Part shown: positions 24,525-33,539 of the stretch, in pieces
Layout of the letters: the number at the start of each line of letters is the position of its first letter
Position numbering within the stretch: position 1 is the first letter of the stretch
Origin: JACNKV01 sp964422145
GTDB taxonomy: Bacteria > Fidelibacterota > Marinisomatia > Marinisomatales > JACNKV01
DNA length: 64,000 nucleotides
NCBI GenBank assembly: GCA_964422145.1
Contig: CAYQZV010000001.1
Span: 195,172-259,171 of the forward strand
Direction of reading: 5' to 3'
Position numbers and translations under genes: made by a program
The notes under the pieces: generated by a model
The model's database searches: none
What the model was told of the DNA's origin: nothing
The model's input: only the letters and a program-made list of their open reading frames with translations

Positions 24525-27473
24525 GTGATTTCAAAATCATATATCCGCCTAAATCAGATTTTAGCAGGGATCACATTTTTACTGTCATTAATTGTATATT
24601 TGTTTACGGTTGCACCGACCGTATCCTTTTGGGACTGTGGTGAGTTTATTGCGACGTCGTACACGCTTGGAGTGCCGCATCCCCCGGGAAGCCCGCTGTT
24701 TTTAATCATTGGAAGGATTTTCTCGATGCTTCCGATCGGGTCGGACATCGCCTATCGAATCAATCTTATTTCACCGCTTGTCAGTGCGGCTGCAGTTCTT
24801 TTGCTGTATTTGATCATCGTGAAAGTTGTAGCACATTGGCGTGGGGAGATCCGCACAAAAGCAGATGCAATTATTGCATTTGGCGGCGCTTTTATCGGCG
24901 CAATGGTTTTTGCATTTTCTGACAGCCATTGGTTTAATGCTGTAGAGGCAGAGGTGTATTCTATCAGCACATTTTTTACAGCCATTGTTGTTTGGCTGAT
25001 TTTACATTGGTCCGAGCGGGCTGAAAAACCCGGGAATGAACGCTATATTTTGATCATTGCATATATGATGGGATTGGCGATCGGCGTTCACTTATTGAAC
25101 CTGCTTGCTCTGCCGTTTATTGCGCTGATAGTTTATTTTAAAAAGCAAGACTTTGAATGGAAATCCTTTCTCGCGCTGATGGGAATTACCGGACTTATCT
25201 TTTTTGTCATCCACAACGGAATCATAAAAGGCCTACCAAGATTAGCCGGGATGATCGGTGTTTGGGGTGTTGTTGGGGTTGTCATTCTGATTTTTGGTGC
25301 GCTGGTTTGGTCCGTGATCGAAAAACGGAAACTTCTTTCACTGGTGCTTACGTCAGTTGTTCTTATCCTTGTCGGATACTCAAGCTACTCCATTATTTTT
25401 ATTAGGTCTAATCAAAACCCAACCATTGATGAAAACAATCCAGAAACGGTTGCTGCAGCAATTTCATACCTCGAAAGAGAACAGTACGGTCAGGTTGGGC
25501 AATTCCCAAGAAGATATAACGACCTACCCGCAAAATATGTAGTAGTGGGACCTCCAAATGAAAACAACGAGTACTCTTCTACTCAAAATCGTCGCTACAT
25601 GCTCTATAACCCCAAAGAACAGTGGTCGTATTTTATCAATTATCAGATGAAAAAAATGTATTGGCGATACTTCCTGTGGCAGTTTGCAGGACGAGGACCC
25701 TCCATTGAATCTGGCGTTACCACCTTTGGAGCAAACCAGAAAGAAGACGGCGTAGACTGGAGTCAGTTCGGGTTGCCCCTTGCATTTATTCTTGGGTTTG
25801 GCGGGATGTTTTATCATTATAGCCGGGATAAAAAAGAAGCCTTTTCTGTCTTCACACTTTTTTTCTTTACCGGCTTGGCCATTGTGCTTTATTTAAATCA
25901 GGACAACCCGCAGCCAAGGGAAAGAGATTATTCCTATGTCGGAAGCTTTTTAGCCTTCAGCATATGGGTTGGGATTGGTGCGTCTGCAATCTTTGAAACG
26001 GTTTACCAAAAAATTAAAGAGAAACAGCTGGCGCATCGATTAAACCTGATCACATTTTTAATTTTGGTTATTACTGTTCCTGCGGTGATGCTTCAGGCAA
26101 ATTACCACGAGCACAATAGGTCAGGAAACTATGTTGCATGGGACATGAGTTATAATATGCTACAGTCCTGTGAACCGAATGCGATCATTTTCACAAACGG
26201 AGATAACGACACGTTCCCGCTTTGGTACCTACAGGAGGTTGAAGGAATCCGCAAGGATGTCACCGTGGCAAACCTCAGTTTGTTGAATACACCGTGGTAC
26301 ATCAAACAATTACGAGATTCCCGACCAAAGGAAACTAGATTTATCCACATGGACGACGATCAAATAAATCAATATACCTCCGGGTTGATGCCGTGGGAAA
26401 CACGGACGGTTCGCATTCCAGTTGCGAATGACCCGCTGAACACAAAAGGGTATATTGAATGGACGGTAAAACCAACGTATGGCGGCGCGGCGTTAAAAGT
26501 TCAGGACATGATGATTTTAAAAATCCTAAACGACACAAGATGGAAACACCCGATTTATTTTGCCGTGACTGTCTCTCCCGCAAATAAGTTGGGGCTGGAT
26601 GAACACATGGCGATGGAAGGACTCACGTTTCGAGTACACAGTCACAAGGTTGATATGATTGATCCTGAAAAAATGGATTTATACTTGATGACCGAACTAC
26701 AAGACGAAACATGGTCAGATGAGTTCACACCAGAATCCACGATATCTACCGAAAAAGATATCGAAAAAACATTTTGGTCTAAAAACTATCAGCCGGGCTA
26801 TCTTTTCAGAAACCTTGGTAACGATGATATCTACTTCAACTCGCAAATTATTCGATTGCTTCAAAACTACCGCAGCGCATATTGGCAATTAGCCGTTCAC
26901 TATTTCTTGGAATTTCAGCGAGAAGGACGAAAAGCAAATCCGGATCAAACGTATAAAGAAGAGATGCAAACAAAAGCTCTTGAAACCTTAGATCAAATGT
27001 CCAAAAACATCCCTGAAAAAACAATACATCTTGAATCTCGAGAACTTTATTATCAAATCGGAATGTTGTACGGCCAGCTTGGAAACACAGCGCGATTCGA
27101 AGAGGTATTAGATGAAATTTCATCTAGAAAAAATCTTTCCGTGGACGAATTATTACGATATGGTCAAACCTACGTCCAAGAAGTGGGGAATTATGAAAAG
27201 GCTAAAAACATTTTCGAAACACTTTATTATTCATATTTACGGCAGGAAGAATCTGTAAAGGAAAAAGGCTTAAGCCGATCTGGGTTAACACAAAGGTCAT
27301 GGAACACATGGAAAAAAAGTTTTACAGAGATTGTTTCATCCCTGGTGTTGATCTACAAAGAATTGGGGCTGGATGAGCAATACAAGAAGGTTTTGACAGA
27401 GTGGGTTAAGCGTAACCCAACAGACACTAAAGCAAAACAAATGCTTTCAGAATCAGACGGCGAACAAAACTAA
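24525..27473 (+). CDS. DUF2723 multi-pass membrane protein, putative GT-C-type glycosyltransferase
   Basis: 982 aa. The N-terminal half (to about residue 530) has many transmembrane helices and begins with the family hallmark VAPTVSFWDCGEFIATSYTLGVPHPPGSPLF, where the acidic residues after helix 1 recall GT-C glycosyltransferases. The C-terminal 450 residues are soluble: an extracytoplasmic domain with GDNDTFPLWYLQEVEGIRKDV, then helical repeats resembling TPRs (about 780-975). GTG start with AAGGA upstream. In Bacteroidetes-like groups such proteins are candidates for O-glycosylation of exported proteins; that role is inference here. A GT2 gene follows. Confidence 0.85.
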   Translation: MISKSYIRLNQILAGITFLLSLIVYLFTVAPTVSFWDCGEFIATSYTLGVPHPPGSPLFLIIGRIFSMLPIGSDIAYRINLISPLVSAAAVLLLYLIIVKVVAHWRGEIRTKADAIIAFGGAFIGAMVFAFSDSHWFNAVEAEVYSISTFFTAIVVWLILHWSERAEKPGNERYILIIAYMMGLAIGVHLLNLLALPFIALIVYFKKQDFEWKSFLALMGITGLIFFVIHNGIIKGLPRLAGMIGVWGVVGVVILIFGALVWSVIEKRKLLSLVLTSVVLILVGYSSYSIIFIRSNQNPTIDENNPETVAAAISYLEREQYGQVGQFPRRYNDLPAKYVVVGPPNENNEYSSTQNRRYMLYNPKEQWSYFINYQMKKMYWRYFLWQFAGRGPSIESGVTTFGANQKEDGVDWSQFGLPLAFILGFGGMFYHYSRDKKEAFSVFTLFFFTGLAIVLYLNQDNPQPRERDYSYVGSFLAFSIWVGIGASAIFETVYQKIKEKQLAHRLNLITFLILVITVPAVMLQANYHEHNRSGNYVAWDMSYNMLQSCEPNAIIFTNGDNDTFPLWYLQEVEGIRKDVTVANLSLLNTPWYIKQLRDSRPKETRFIHMDDDQINQYTSGLMPWETRTVRIPVANDPLNTKGYIEWTVKPTYGGAALKVQDMMILKILNDTRWKHPIYFAVTVSPANKLGLDEHMAMEGLTFRVHSHKVDMIDPEKMDLYLMTELQDETWSDEFTPESTISTEKDIEKTFWSKNYQPGYLFRNLGNDDIYFNSQIIRLLQNYRSAYWQLAVHYFLEFQREGRKANPDQTYKEEMQTKALETLDQMSKNIPEKTIHLESRELYYQIGMLYGQLGNTARFEEVLDEISSRKNLSVDELLRYGQTYVQEVGNYEKAKNIFETLYYSYLRQEESVKEKGLSRSGLTQRSWNTWKKSFTEIVSSLVLIYKELGLDEQYKKVLTEWVKRNPTDTKAKQMLSESDGEQN

Positions 27474-27495
27474 AACAAACATCCAGAAAAACATA

Positions 27496-28542
27496 GTGAG
27501 CACAACACCAATGGTTTCAATTATTATTCCGCACTGGAATGGAATTGAAATACTTTCTGAATGTATTGAATCGTTAAAATTATCGACCTACCCAAATATT
27601 GAGATTGTGGTTGTTGATAATTTATCAACGGACGGCAGCCAAAACTGGATCAAAAACAACCATCCTGACATTATCTTAATTGAGAATGACAAAAATTACG
27701 GGTATGCGGGTGGATGCAATCGCGGTGTGAATGCCTGCCTGGGAGAATATATTATTTTTTTAAACAATGATACTGTCCAAACACCCGGTTGGATTGAGTA
27801 TCTTGTTAACATCATGGCAGCAGAACCACAGATTGCAGCGGCACAACCCACGATAAGAAATTATTATCAAAAAAAACGTTTTGATTATGCGGGCGGTGCA
27901 GGCGGTGCAATGGATATTTTTGGATTTCCGTTTGCAAAAGGACGGATATTTTCCACACAGGAAAATGATACAGCACAATACGCAGCTCCGGATGATATAT
28001 TTTGGGCATCCGGGACAGCAATGATAGTACGAAAAGATCGGTTTATTGAGGCGGGCGGGTTTGATGAAACCTTTTTCGCACATATGGAAGAAATTGATCT
28101 GTGTTGGCGATTCCACCTGATGGGATTTAACATTCGATCAGCCCCAAAATCAATTGTATATCATAAAAATGCCGCTACCCTGCCGCAGTATACAGTTCAA
28201 AAATATTATTTAAATCATCGAAATTCATTATTAATGATTCTCTCGAATTATACCCTTCTGCTGACCCTTTATTTGCTTCCAATTCGCCTTGCGCTTGAAG
28301 GCGTTGCGTTTATCTATGCTGCCATGATGTTAGATTGGAGACACGCCGTAGCGATTATTAAAGCCGTCGCATGGGTTGCATTTCATCCATTGGTGATATT
28401 TAGAAAAAGACGAAAAACAAAAAAGGTGAGAAAAGTAAAAGACAGAAATATTTTAGAAAAATTATATTGCGGAAGTATCGTCTTAGACTATTATTTGTTA
28501 AGGAAAAAGACTTATCGGGAAATTGTATCTAAACCCGCCTGA
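27496..28542 (+). CDS. family 2 glycosyltransferase
   Basis: 348 aa, GT-A fold: VSIIIPHWNGIEILSECI at the N-terminus, VVVDNLSTDGS, NYGYAGGCNRG, and FLNNDTVQTPGW carrying the DxD-like site near residue 92. The acceptor-side block GFDETFFAHMEEIDLCWR fits rhamnosyltransferase-like members. C-terminal hydrophobic segments (about 245-300) suggest membrane association. GTG start at 27496, or ATG at 27511. It follows DUF2723 by 22 bp, and its end overlaps the convergent DUF4835 gene by 31 bp. Confidence 0.9.
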   Translation: MSTTPMVSIIIPHWNGIEILSECIESLKLSTYPNIEIVVVDNLSTDGSQNWIKNNHPDIILIENDKNYGYAGGCNRGVNACLGEYIIFLNNDTVQTPGWIEYLVNIMAAEPQIAAAQPTIRNYYQKKRFDYAGGAGGAMDIFGFPFAKGRIFSTQENDTAQYAAPDDIFWASGTAMIVRKDRFIEAGGFDETFFAHMEEIDLCWRFHLMGFNIRSAPKSIVYHKNAATLPQYTVQKYYLNHRNSLLMILSNYTLLLTLYLLPIRLALEGVAFIYAAMMLDWRHAVAIIKAVAWVAFHPLVIFRKRRKTKKVRKVKDRNILEKLYCGSIVLDYYLLRKKTYREIVSKPA

Positions 28543-29402
28543 TAAATATCTTCATTGTCCGAATCGAAATAAATCAAATCCAGCAGCATATCTTCCTGCC
28601 GAAGGACAGATAAAACCCGTGTTAATGTTTCAGCATGCGTTTTTAGAAAATAGAGAGTATTTTGTTCCCTGGGGGTGACTTGGTTTACTTCTTCAAGTCC
28701 GGCGAGCATCAACTTAAATTCTTTTAGGGCTTCCTCAATATTTCCATTATTAAAAAGATCGAGAGCATAGTAAAGAGAAAAACGCGCTTTTCTCAACCCA
28801 AAGTTTGAACTGAGATCATTCACGAGCGTTACCCGGTCACTCCAGCCTCGTTGATAATCTGAAGAACTGCCCCGAAGCGCAATGTTTCTACAGACTTCAT
28901 ACACCCGAGTTCCGCCGTTGGGTTCATAGGTATCCATTTCTCCGGCAAGGATTAGATTTCCGTAATAAGCAAGAAAACTCGGGAGTGGCTCAAAAATCAC
29001 CGGATCAAAATGAATTGCGCTACCTGGATTGTAGAAAAACTGAACTCCGTTGGCAAAATATCTCTGATCACCTCCGTTTGAAAAAAGCGCTTGAGCTAAA
29101 AATGTTTTAACAGATCCTTTGGTTGATGTTCCTTCAAAAATGATTTGAACATGAAGCGGAATCATCAAATCTTTATATTCGTCATCCCAAATGATATTTT
29201 GATAGAAATACCCAATTTCCTCTTTTAGCGAAAACACTTCCTGCCGTTCATTTCCCCTCAGAAGGCGATCGTCAATCGTCACATGAATCTCTCCAAATTG
29301 GGCGACAGCGGGCTGAAAGAGGAAAAGAATAATAAAACAAAACCGTAAAATGCTTTTTCTAAACAAAGAGAAGGCGCGAGGAGATATATCTTTTGAAGCC
29401 AC
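28512..29402 (-). CDS. DUF4835/PorD-like secreted protein
   Basis: 296 aa, GTG start, signal peptide with hydrophobic core near residues 18-33 and cleavage after AVA. The mature N-terminus (EIHVTIDDRLLRG...) and FYQNIIWDDEYKD resemble DUF4835 proteins, which include PorD, a factor linked to type IX secretion in Bacteroidetes. The middle (IPLHVQIIFEGTS, NGVQFFYNPGSAIHFDP, LAYYGNLILAGEMDTYEPNGG) fits that family. Resemblance is judged by eye. The window has type IX-like substrates, which gives context. Last gene of an operon with the ArsC-like and asparaginase-like genes. Confidence 0.6.
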   Translation of the reverse strand: MASKDISPRAFSLFRKSILRFCFIILFLFQPAVAQFGEIHVTIDDRLLRGNERQEVFSLKEEIGYFYQNIIWDDEYKDLMIPLHVQIIFEGTSTKGSVKTFLAQALFSNGGDQRYFANGVQFFYNPGSAIHFDPVIFEPLPSFLAYYGNLILAGEMDTYEPNGGTRVYEVCRNIALRGSSSDYQRGWSDRVTLVNDLSSNFGLRKARFSLYYALDLFNNGNIEEALKEFKLMLAGLEEVNQVTPREQNTLYFLKTHAETLTRVLSVLRQEDMLLDLIYFDSDNEDIYQAGLDTISR

Positions 29403-29410
29403 GGTGTAAT

Positions 29411-29902
29411 TTATGAATCTATTTGTTCAAATATCCCGGTTTTTTTATTTTTTTCAACATTATCATGCTCAAAACATCTTCCATTCATGACGACATAGAC
29501 TCCGCCTGGAAGGGTTTGGGCAAACGCCAATGCACTTCCAAGATTAAATAAACCATCCGAACTCCCGAATTTATAGGGGATCATTGCTCCGGTAAGCACA
29601 ATAGTTTTATCTATGTTTGCTTCAGCAATCACTCTGGCTGTAACGGTCATCGTATCCGTACCGTGGGTGATTACAAGATGTTTTTCTTTCGCATTGCGGC
29701 AATTTTCTACAATGATCTGCCGTTCTTGCTCAGTCATTTCGAGGCTGTCTTCCATCATCAGCGTCAGAATAGAAACGTTCACCCGGTTTCTCCCCAGACT
29801 CAGCATTTCCCTGACATGAGATTCTTTAAAGAACAGCGCTCCGCTTATTTCATCATACTCTTTATCAAAGGTTCCGCCGGTAACTAATATTTTGACTTTC
29901 AT
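29411..29902 (-). CDS. short single-domain asparaginase-like protein
   Basis: 163 aa, about half the length of bacterial L-asparaginases. It has the N-terminal catalytic domain only: nucleophile motif TGGTFD (T11) and the second catalytic motif THGTDT (T82-D83), plus LTGAMIPYKFGSSDGLFNLGSA. The C-terminal domain that completes the classical active-site interface is absent with no frameshift visible downstream, so this is a recognised short variant rather than a truncation. The substrate is uncertain. ATG overlaps the ArsC-like stop by 4 bp. Confidence 0.82.
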   Translation of the reverse strand: MKVKILVTGGTFDKEYDEISGALFFKESHVREMLSLGRNRVNVSILTLMMEDSLEMTEQERQIIVENCRNAKEKHLVITHGTDTMTVTARVIAEANIDKTIVLTGAMIPYKFGSSDGLFNLGSALAFAQTLPGGVYVVMNGRCFEHDNVEKNKKTGIFEQIDS

Positions 29903-30243
29903 AACACAGTATCAATATTGCCTGTAGGTCGTCCAACGACAGCTTTATCCCCATTGATGACAATCGGGCGCTCGATCAGCTTCGGATAAGAAGCCATTGC
30001 TGAGATTAATGCAGAATCGTCATCCAACTTTTCTTTTAGAGACAGCGTTTTAAAATCTTGTTCTTTCAGTCGGATAAAATCTTTGGGCTTGAGATTCAGT
30101 TTTTCTGAGAGAGTAAAAAGTTCTTCTTCGGATAAGGGGTTTTTAAGATACTCAACCAACTCAAATTCGAGGTTTTTATCTTTTAAGTATTGCAATCCTT
30201 CACGGCTTTTACTGCAGCGCGGATTATGAAGTATTTGTATCAT
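29899..30243 (-). CDS. ArsC/Spx-family reductase
   Basis: 114 aa with the ArsC N-terminus ILHNPRCSKSREGLQYL (C10 in CxxSR), ending in the conserved RPIVINGDKAVVGRP block. This fits glutaredoxin-coupled arsenate reductases. No other arsenic gene is nearby, so the true substrate may differ. Its stop overlaps the asparaginase-like start, so it heads that operon. Confidence 0.87.
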   Translation of the reverse strand: MIQILHNPRCSKSREGLQYLKDKNLEFELVEYLKNPLSEEELFTLSEKLNLKPKDFIRLKEQDFKTLSLKEKLDDDSALISAMASYPKLIERPIVINGDKAVVGRPTGNIDTVL

Positions 30244-30312
30244 GATTACAGACCTGTCTCTATAGAAGTTTTAGATGATAATTTCATATCAAATTTAAAA
30301 CCGCAAAGAGAT

Positions 30313-30927
30313 TTAATCCTTGCTGAAACTTAATGTTCTCGTTATTTCTGTTGATGCTGGGAGACAAAGACTTTCAATCGGTTCAGTCGAACTGTTGACA
30401 ATAATTGACGTAATCAACAGCGTGTCAAGGGGCTCGTAAGAGGTGTAAGAGATATCGACCGTTTGCTGGTCTTCATTAAATGAAAAACCTCCTTGAATAT
30501 CCAATTGGTCGTAATCCAAATTGAGTTGAAACTCACCTGTCTCTACATCAGCGCTCCAACTCCCGTCTGAAGCAACTGAACTAAAAACGACAATCGGGTT
30601 GCAATTGGTTCCAATATTTACAGGAAGGGTGCCCGCCAATGAAGCGGCATAGTCCTCTTCTAACACAACTTGGCCGCCAATACCATCATTAGTATCATAC
30701 ATAATAGATCCACTGAACACTAACTGTCCGGAGTTGATAGGAAGTATTGTTCCGCCTAGCGCCACAGAAACCGTATCGATATTTGAATAGGCGGTTGTTT
30801 CCGTTAAGAGCTGTGTTAACGACCAAGTTCCGACAAGAGGATGTAAATCTTCTTCAGATGGGGGAATCTGACATCCTATGTAAAAACATAAAACAACAAA
30901 GAAAACAGGGAAGAGTTTGGTTTTCAT
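30313..30927 (-). CDS. putative lipoprotein, lipocalin-like
   Basis: 204 aa. The N-terminus MKTKLFPVFFVVLCFYIGC is a lipoprotein signal with C19 as the lipidation site. The mature part begins with HPLVGTWSLTQLL, as in lipocalin-like lipoproteins of Bacteroidetes (GTW motif), and continues as beta-rich sequence with several Asp-Ile strands. No function known. AAAGGA lies about 11 bp before the ATG. It stands alone, with a small gap to the ArsC operon downstream. Confidence 0.7.
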   Translation of the reverse strand: MKTKLFPVFFVVLCFYIGCQIPPSEEDLHPLVGTWSLTQLLTETTAYSNIDTVSVALGGTILPINSGQLVFSGSIMYDTNDGIGGQVVLEEDYAASLAGTLPVNIGTNCNPIVVFSSVASDGSWSADVETGEFQLNLDYDQLDIQGGFSFNEDQQTVDISYTSYEPLDTLLITSIIVNSSTEPIESLCLPASTEITRTLSFSKD

Positions 30928-30960
30928 AAGGTAAGTCCTTTCTTGAAGTTAAATTTAGTA

Positions 30961-31440
30961 TTAACGGTTATCAAATTGAATCGAACTCCAGTAAGAGAAA
31001 GTTGTTATCTCCTTCTTTTTAATAATAACTGGATGAAGTAAAACATTTCCTATTGCATCAAGCTCAAAGAAAGAAAGCGGAAGCGAATCCGGATTCGCTA
31101 AAAATGAGTCAAGTTTTGTAATGAAAAACGATGGCTCAACGGTTATCCCGACGCTTGCCAAATAATAAGCACCCCTGTCAAGTTGAATGAAATAATTAAG
31201 CAATGTGTCTCCACGCACAACCGGATTACCATAAGACACAAGATAATCCGCAGGGTGTTCAGGGTCGGAAGTTATATCGCTGTCAAGCGCAAGAACGGTT
31301 ATTCCGTAAATAGAATCGGGCCAACCACCTTCGATATGTAAAGAGCCTTCAACTCCGGAGACAGATGTTAAACCATTATCATAACAGCCGACAAACAACA
31401 AGAACAGAGCCCCGAGAACGATATGTGTTTTATTGCTCAT
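30961..31440 (-). CDS. putative lipoprotein of unknown function
   Basis: 159 aa from the ATG at 31440 (an earlier ATG at 31473 would put 11 polar residues in front of the signal). MSNKTHIVLGALFLLFVGC is a lipoprotein signal with C19. The mature part (SGVEGSLHIEGGWPDSIYGITVLALDSD) looks like one beta-sandwich domain. No family recognised. It is separated from the FadL-like gene upstream by a strong terminator, so it has its own promoter. Confidence 0.65.
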   Translation of the reverse strand: MSNKTHIVLGALFLLFVGCYDNGLTSVSGVEGSLHIEGGWPDSIYGITVLALDSDITSDPEHPADYLVSYGNPVVRGDTLLNYFIQLDRGAYYLASVGITVEPSFFITKLDSFLANPDSLPLSFFELDAIGNVLLHPVIIKKKEITTFSYWSSIQFDNR

Positions 31441-31498
31441 TCTGGAAGAATGTAACAGATACCGGCAAAACACATCAAGTAAAATAATAAGTTAAAAG

Positions 31499-31524
31499 AA
31501 AAGGGCTGCAGAAACAGCCCTTTT
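31499..31524 (-). terminator. intrinsic terminator of the FadL-like gene
   Basis: On the minus strand AAAAGGGCTG, a 6-base loop, then CAGCCCTTTT followed by CTTTTAAC. It lies 29 bp after the stop of the FadL-like gene and before the lipoprotein gene. Confidence 0.88.
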
Positions 31525-31552
31525 CATCATTTTATTTTCTTTTACGAAGAAA

Positions 31553-33226
31553 TTAGAATGCGTAGCAGAGTCCAACAGCAAAGTCTAGCGCTGTTTTCAT
31601 GTATGTTTCATCAGCTGTTATTGTAAGTTCGTCGGTCAGCACAACATCTTTTGTTTCCGTACCTTCTTCATAAAATGTGTTGGAAATGCCAAAAGACAGT
31701 CCCATTTTTGAGTTCAGTTTGTATTTTCCGCCAAACCCAACTGTGTTGGATACAAGGCTATTGCTCATATCAGAATTATAGCCCTTCAGAACATTTCCAT
31801 CTGCAAATAACCAACCGCCACTTAAGGTTAAAGCCTCTGAAAGCGCAAATTCGGCACCCAGACCATACTCAAAACCATTTTCAGTATAGGCTTCTTTACC
31901 GCCCCAGTCTACATCTTCGTTGAAGTAGAGATTGTAACTTCCTTCGAGCCTTAGAGACGGAAGCACTTTGAAGGATAGCCCAGTTGCCAGCACGGCAGGC
32001 ATATCGGAATATGTTTTACCTCCGTTTGGAAAAAGACCTGAGCCGTCAACTTCTGTATCGTTAACCAGCGTCATTTCAGCTTTTCCTTCGTAGCGGAGAG
32101 AAAGAGCTAAACGGTCATTTGGAGTATAATAGAGTCCGAGAACAGGAGCAAAAGCAGATCCGTTTTGAGTGGCATCAACTTCTATATCAGCTGTTTTGGC
32201 GGCGAAACCGGCATTTGTGGCTGCATCATTTGCGTATTGTTCAGACAAGGCAGCGTATGTTGTAGCAACAGCAAAGAAAGCTGGCTGAGTATTATTTGGT
32301 GTATTGATAGAACCGTCAAACGGAATTCCCAACTGTTCGGCACCACCCGCAAGAGTAGCATATGTCGCTTCATCGATAATTCCATACGTTAAAAGATCGT
32401 CAAAAGTTAAATTCCCAGCATTCTCATCGTCTACAAGCGGCTGGAGACTCTCTCCTGCTCCCTGAGCTGCTTCTGCTGCATATCCTAATTGCTCAGCACC
32501 AATGGATAAAACATTAGACAGGTTTGTGAAAAACCCGGTCGCGGATGCCAATGTTGTTCCATCGTAGTTTGCTAAAGACGCATCAATGTCGCTCGCATCT
32601 GGGTTGATTTGAATGTCTTTTAAATGTCCAATGTAAGTGTTTTTTGCCTGCACATAACGTCCGCCGACAGACACGGACAACAGATCACTTACTTTGTATG
32701 ACACATTTGCTTGGACACCCAGATAAACAGATGAACCCTCAAATGCCATGTCTAAGCCATAAGCAGTTGTTGGGATCTCGCTAGCAGTGAGAAGTGTAGG
32801 AATTATTGCAACATCATATTCAAAAGAAGGTAAACCTTCTTCAAAGTTAGCGCTACCACCGCCACCGATTGGCATAAGCCCAAGAGAAAACGCAAAGTCT
32901 CCGCGTTTATCTACATAATAAACATTGGGGAAAACAGGAGCAAAGGTTGATCCAAGGTACTTTTTTTCCTCACCGAAAAGTGAAAAAGAAGACTTTACTT
33001 CACGATCTTGCATAATGGTTTGATTGCTGAAGTAAAAATATTTACCATCGTCCAGGCTGGTTAAACCAGCGGGATTGAAGTAAACAGCATCAAGTCCGGT
33101 AGAGGCATTGCGATTCATGGTGCGGATAAAATCAGCACTGTGATTTGTGTTGTGTACTAAGTTGCCCCCCAAGACTAGACCGGTGGTCAAAATAAACAGG
33201 AGAACAACAGAAACAGTTTTTTTCAT
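31553..33226 (-). CDS. outer-membrane protein, FadL/OmpP1/TodX family
   Basis: 557 aa, signal peptide (MKKTVSVVLLFILTTGLVLGG). The mature start has the FadL-type region with NRNASTGLDAVYFNPAGLT, followed by beta-barrel sequence (ALSLRYEGKAEMTLVND, LRLEGSYNLYFNEDVDWGG) and ends in a C-terminal phenylalanine (CYAF), the signal for outer-membrane assembly. FadL proteins let long-chain fatty acids or other hydrophobic molecules across the outer membrane. An Ala/Gly/Gln-rich insert at about 215-320 is unusual. GAGGA precedes the ATG. Confidence 0.88.
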   Translation of the reverse strand: MKKTVSVVLLFILTTGLVLGGNLVHNTNHSADFIRTMNRNASTGLDAVYFNPAGLTSLDDGKYFYFSNQTIMQDREVKSSFSLFGEEKKYLGSTFAPVFPNVYYVDKRGDFAFSLGLMPIGGGGSANFEEGLPSFEYDVAIIPTLLTASEIPTTAYGLDMAFEGSSVYLGVQANVSYKVSDLLSVSVGGRYVQAKNTYIGHLKDIQINPDASDIDASLANYDGTTLASATGFFTNLSNVLSIGAEQLGYAAEAAQGAGESLQPLVDDENAGNLTFDDLLTYGIIDEATYATLAGGAEQLGIPFDGSINTPNNTQPAFFAVATTYAALSEQYANDAATNAGFAAKTADIEVDATQNGSAFAPVLGLYYTPNDRLALSLRYEGKAEMTLVNDTEVDGSGLFPNGGKTYSDMPAVLATGLSFKVLPSLRLEGSYNLYFNEDVDWGGKEAYTENGFEYGLGAEFALSEALTLSGGWLFADGNVLKGYNSDMSNSLVSNTVGFGGKYKLNSKMGLSFGISNTFYEEGTETKDVVLTDELTITADETYMKTALDFAVGLCYAF

Positions 33227-33539
33227 TTATGATTCCTCATTTTTTTGTTTTGTGGACACCCTGTTGTCTTTCAAATGAAACGATGAAACCTTATCACCTG
33301 CTTCAGTTGTTAGGACATCCAAGCTGCAGAATCTACCGTCGATTATTTTTATAAGTCAAATGAAAAAAACAACGCATTATTTCAGAGTTTTTTGTCGATT
33401 TTTCGGAATAAAATTAATAATTGTACTCTGAAAACTTTCGTGATAAATTCTGCGACATTATATCGAACCCCGCTTGGGTTTCAATATGATACGATCTTTT
33501 CGTAAAAGAAAATTCACAGAATAACCAAGGAGAACATAG
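33227..33539. promoter_or_regulatory. 313-bp divergent intergenic region with an inverted repeat
   Basis: Between the FadL-like porin and the TonB-dependent receptor. A 9-bp perfect inverted repeat TTTCAGAGT (33380-33388) / ACTCTGAAA (33425-33433) flanks a possible promoter for the receptor (TTGTCG, 17 bp, TAATAA at about 33392-33420). AAGGAG lies about 10 bp before the receptor ATG. No gene fits in this stretch. Confidence 0.4.
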
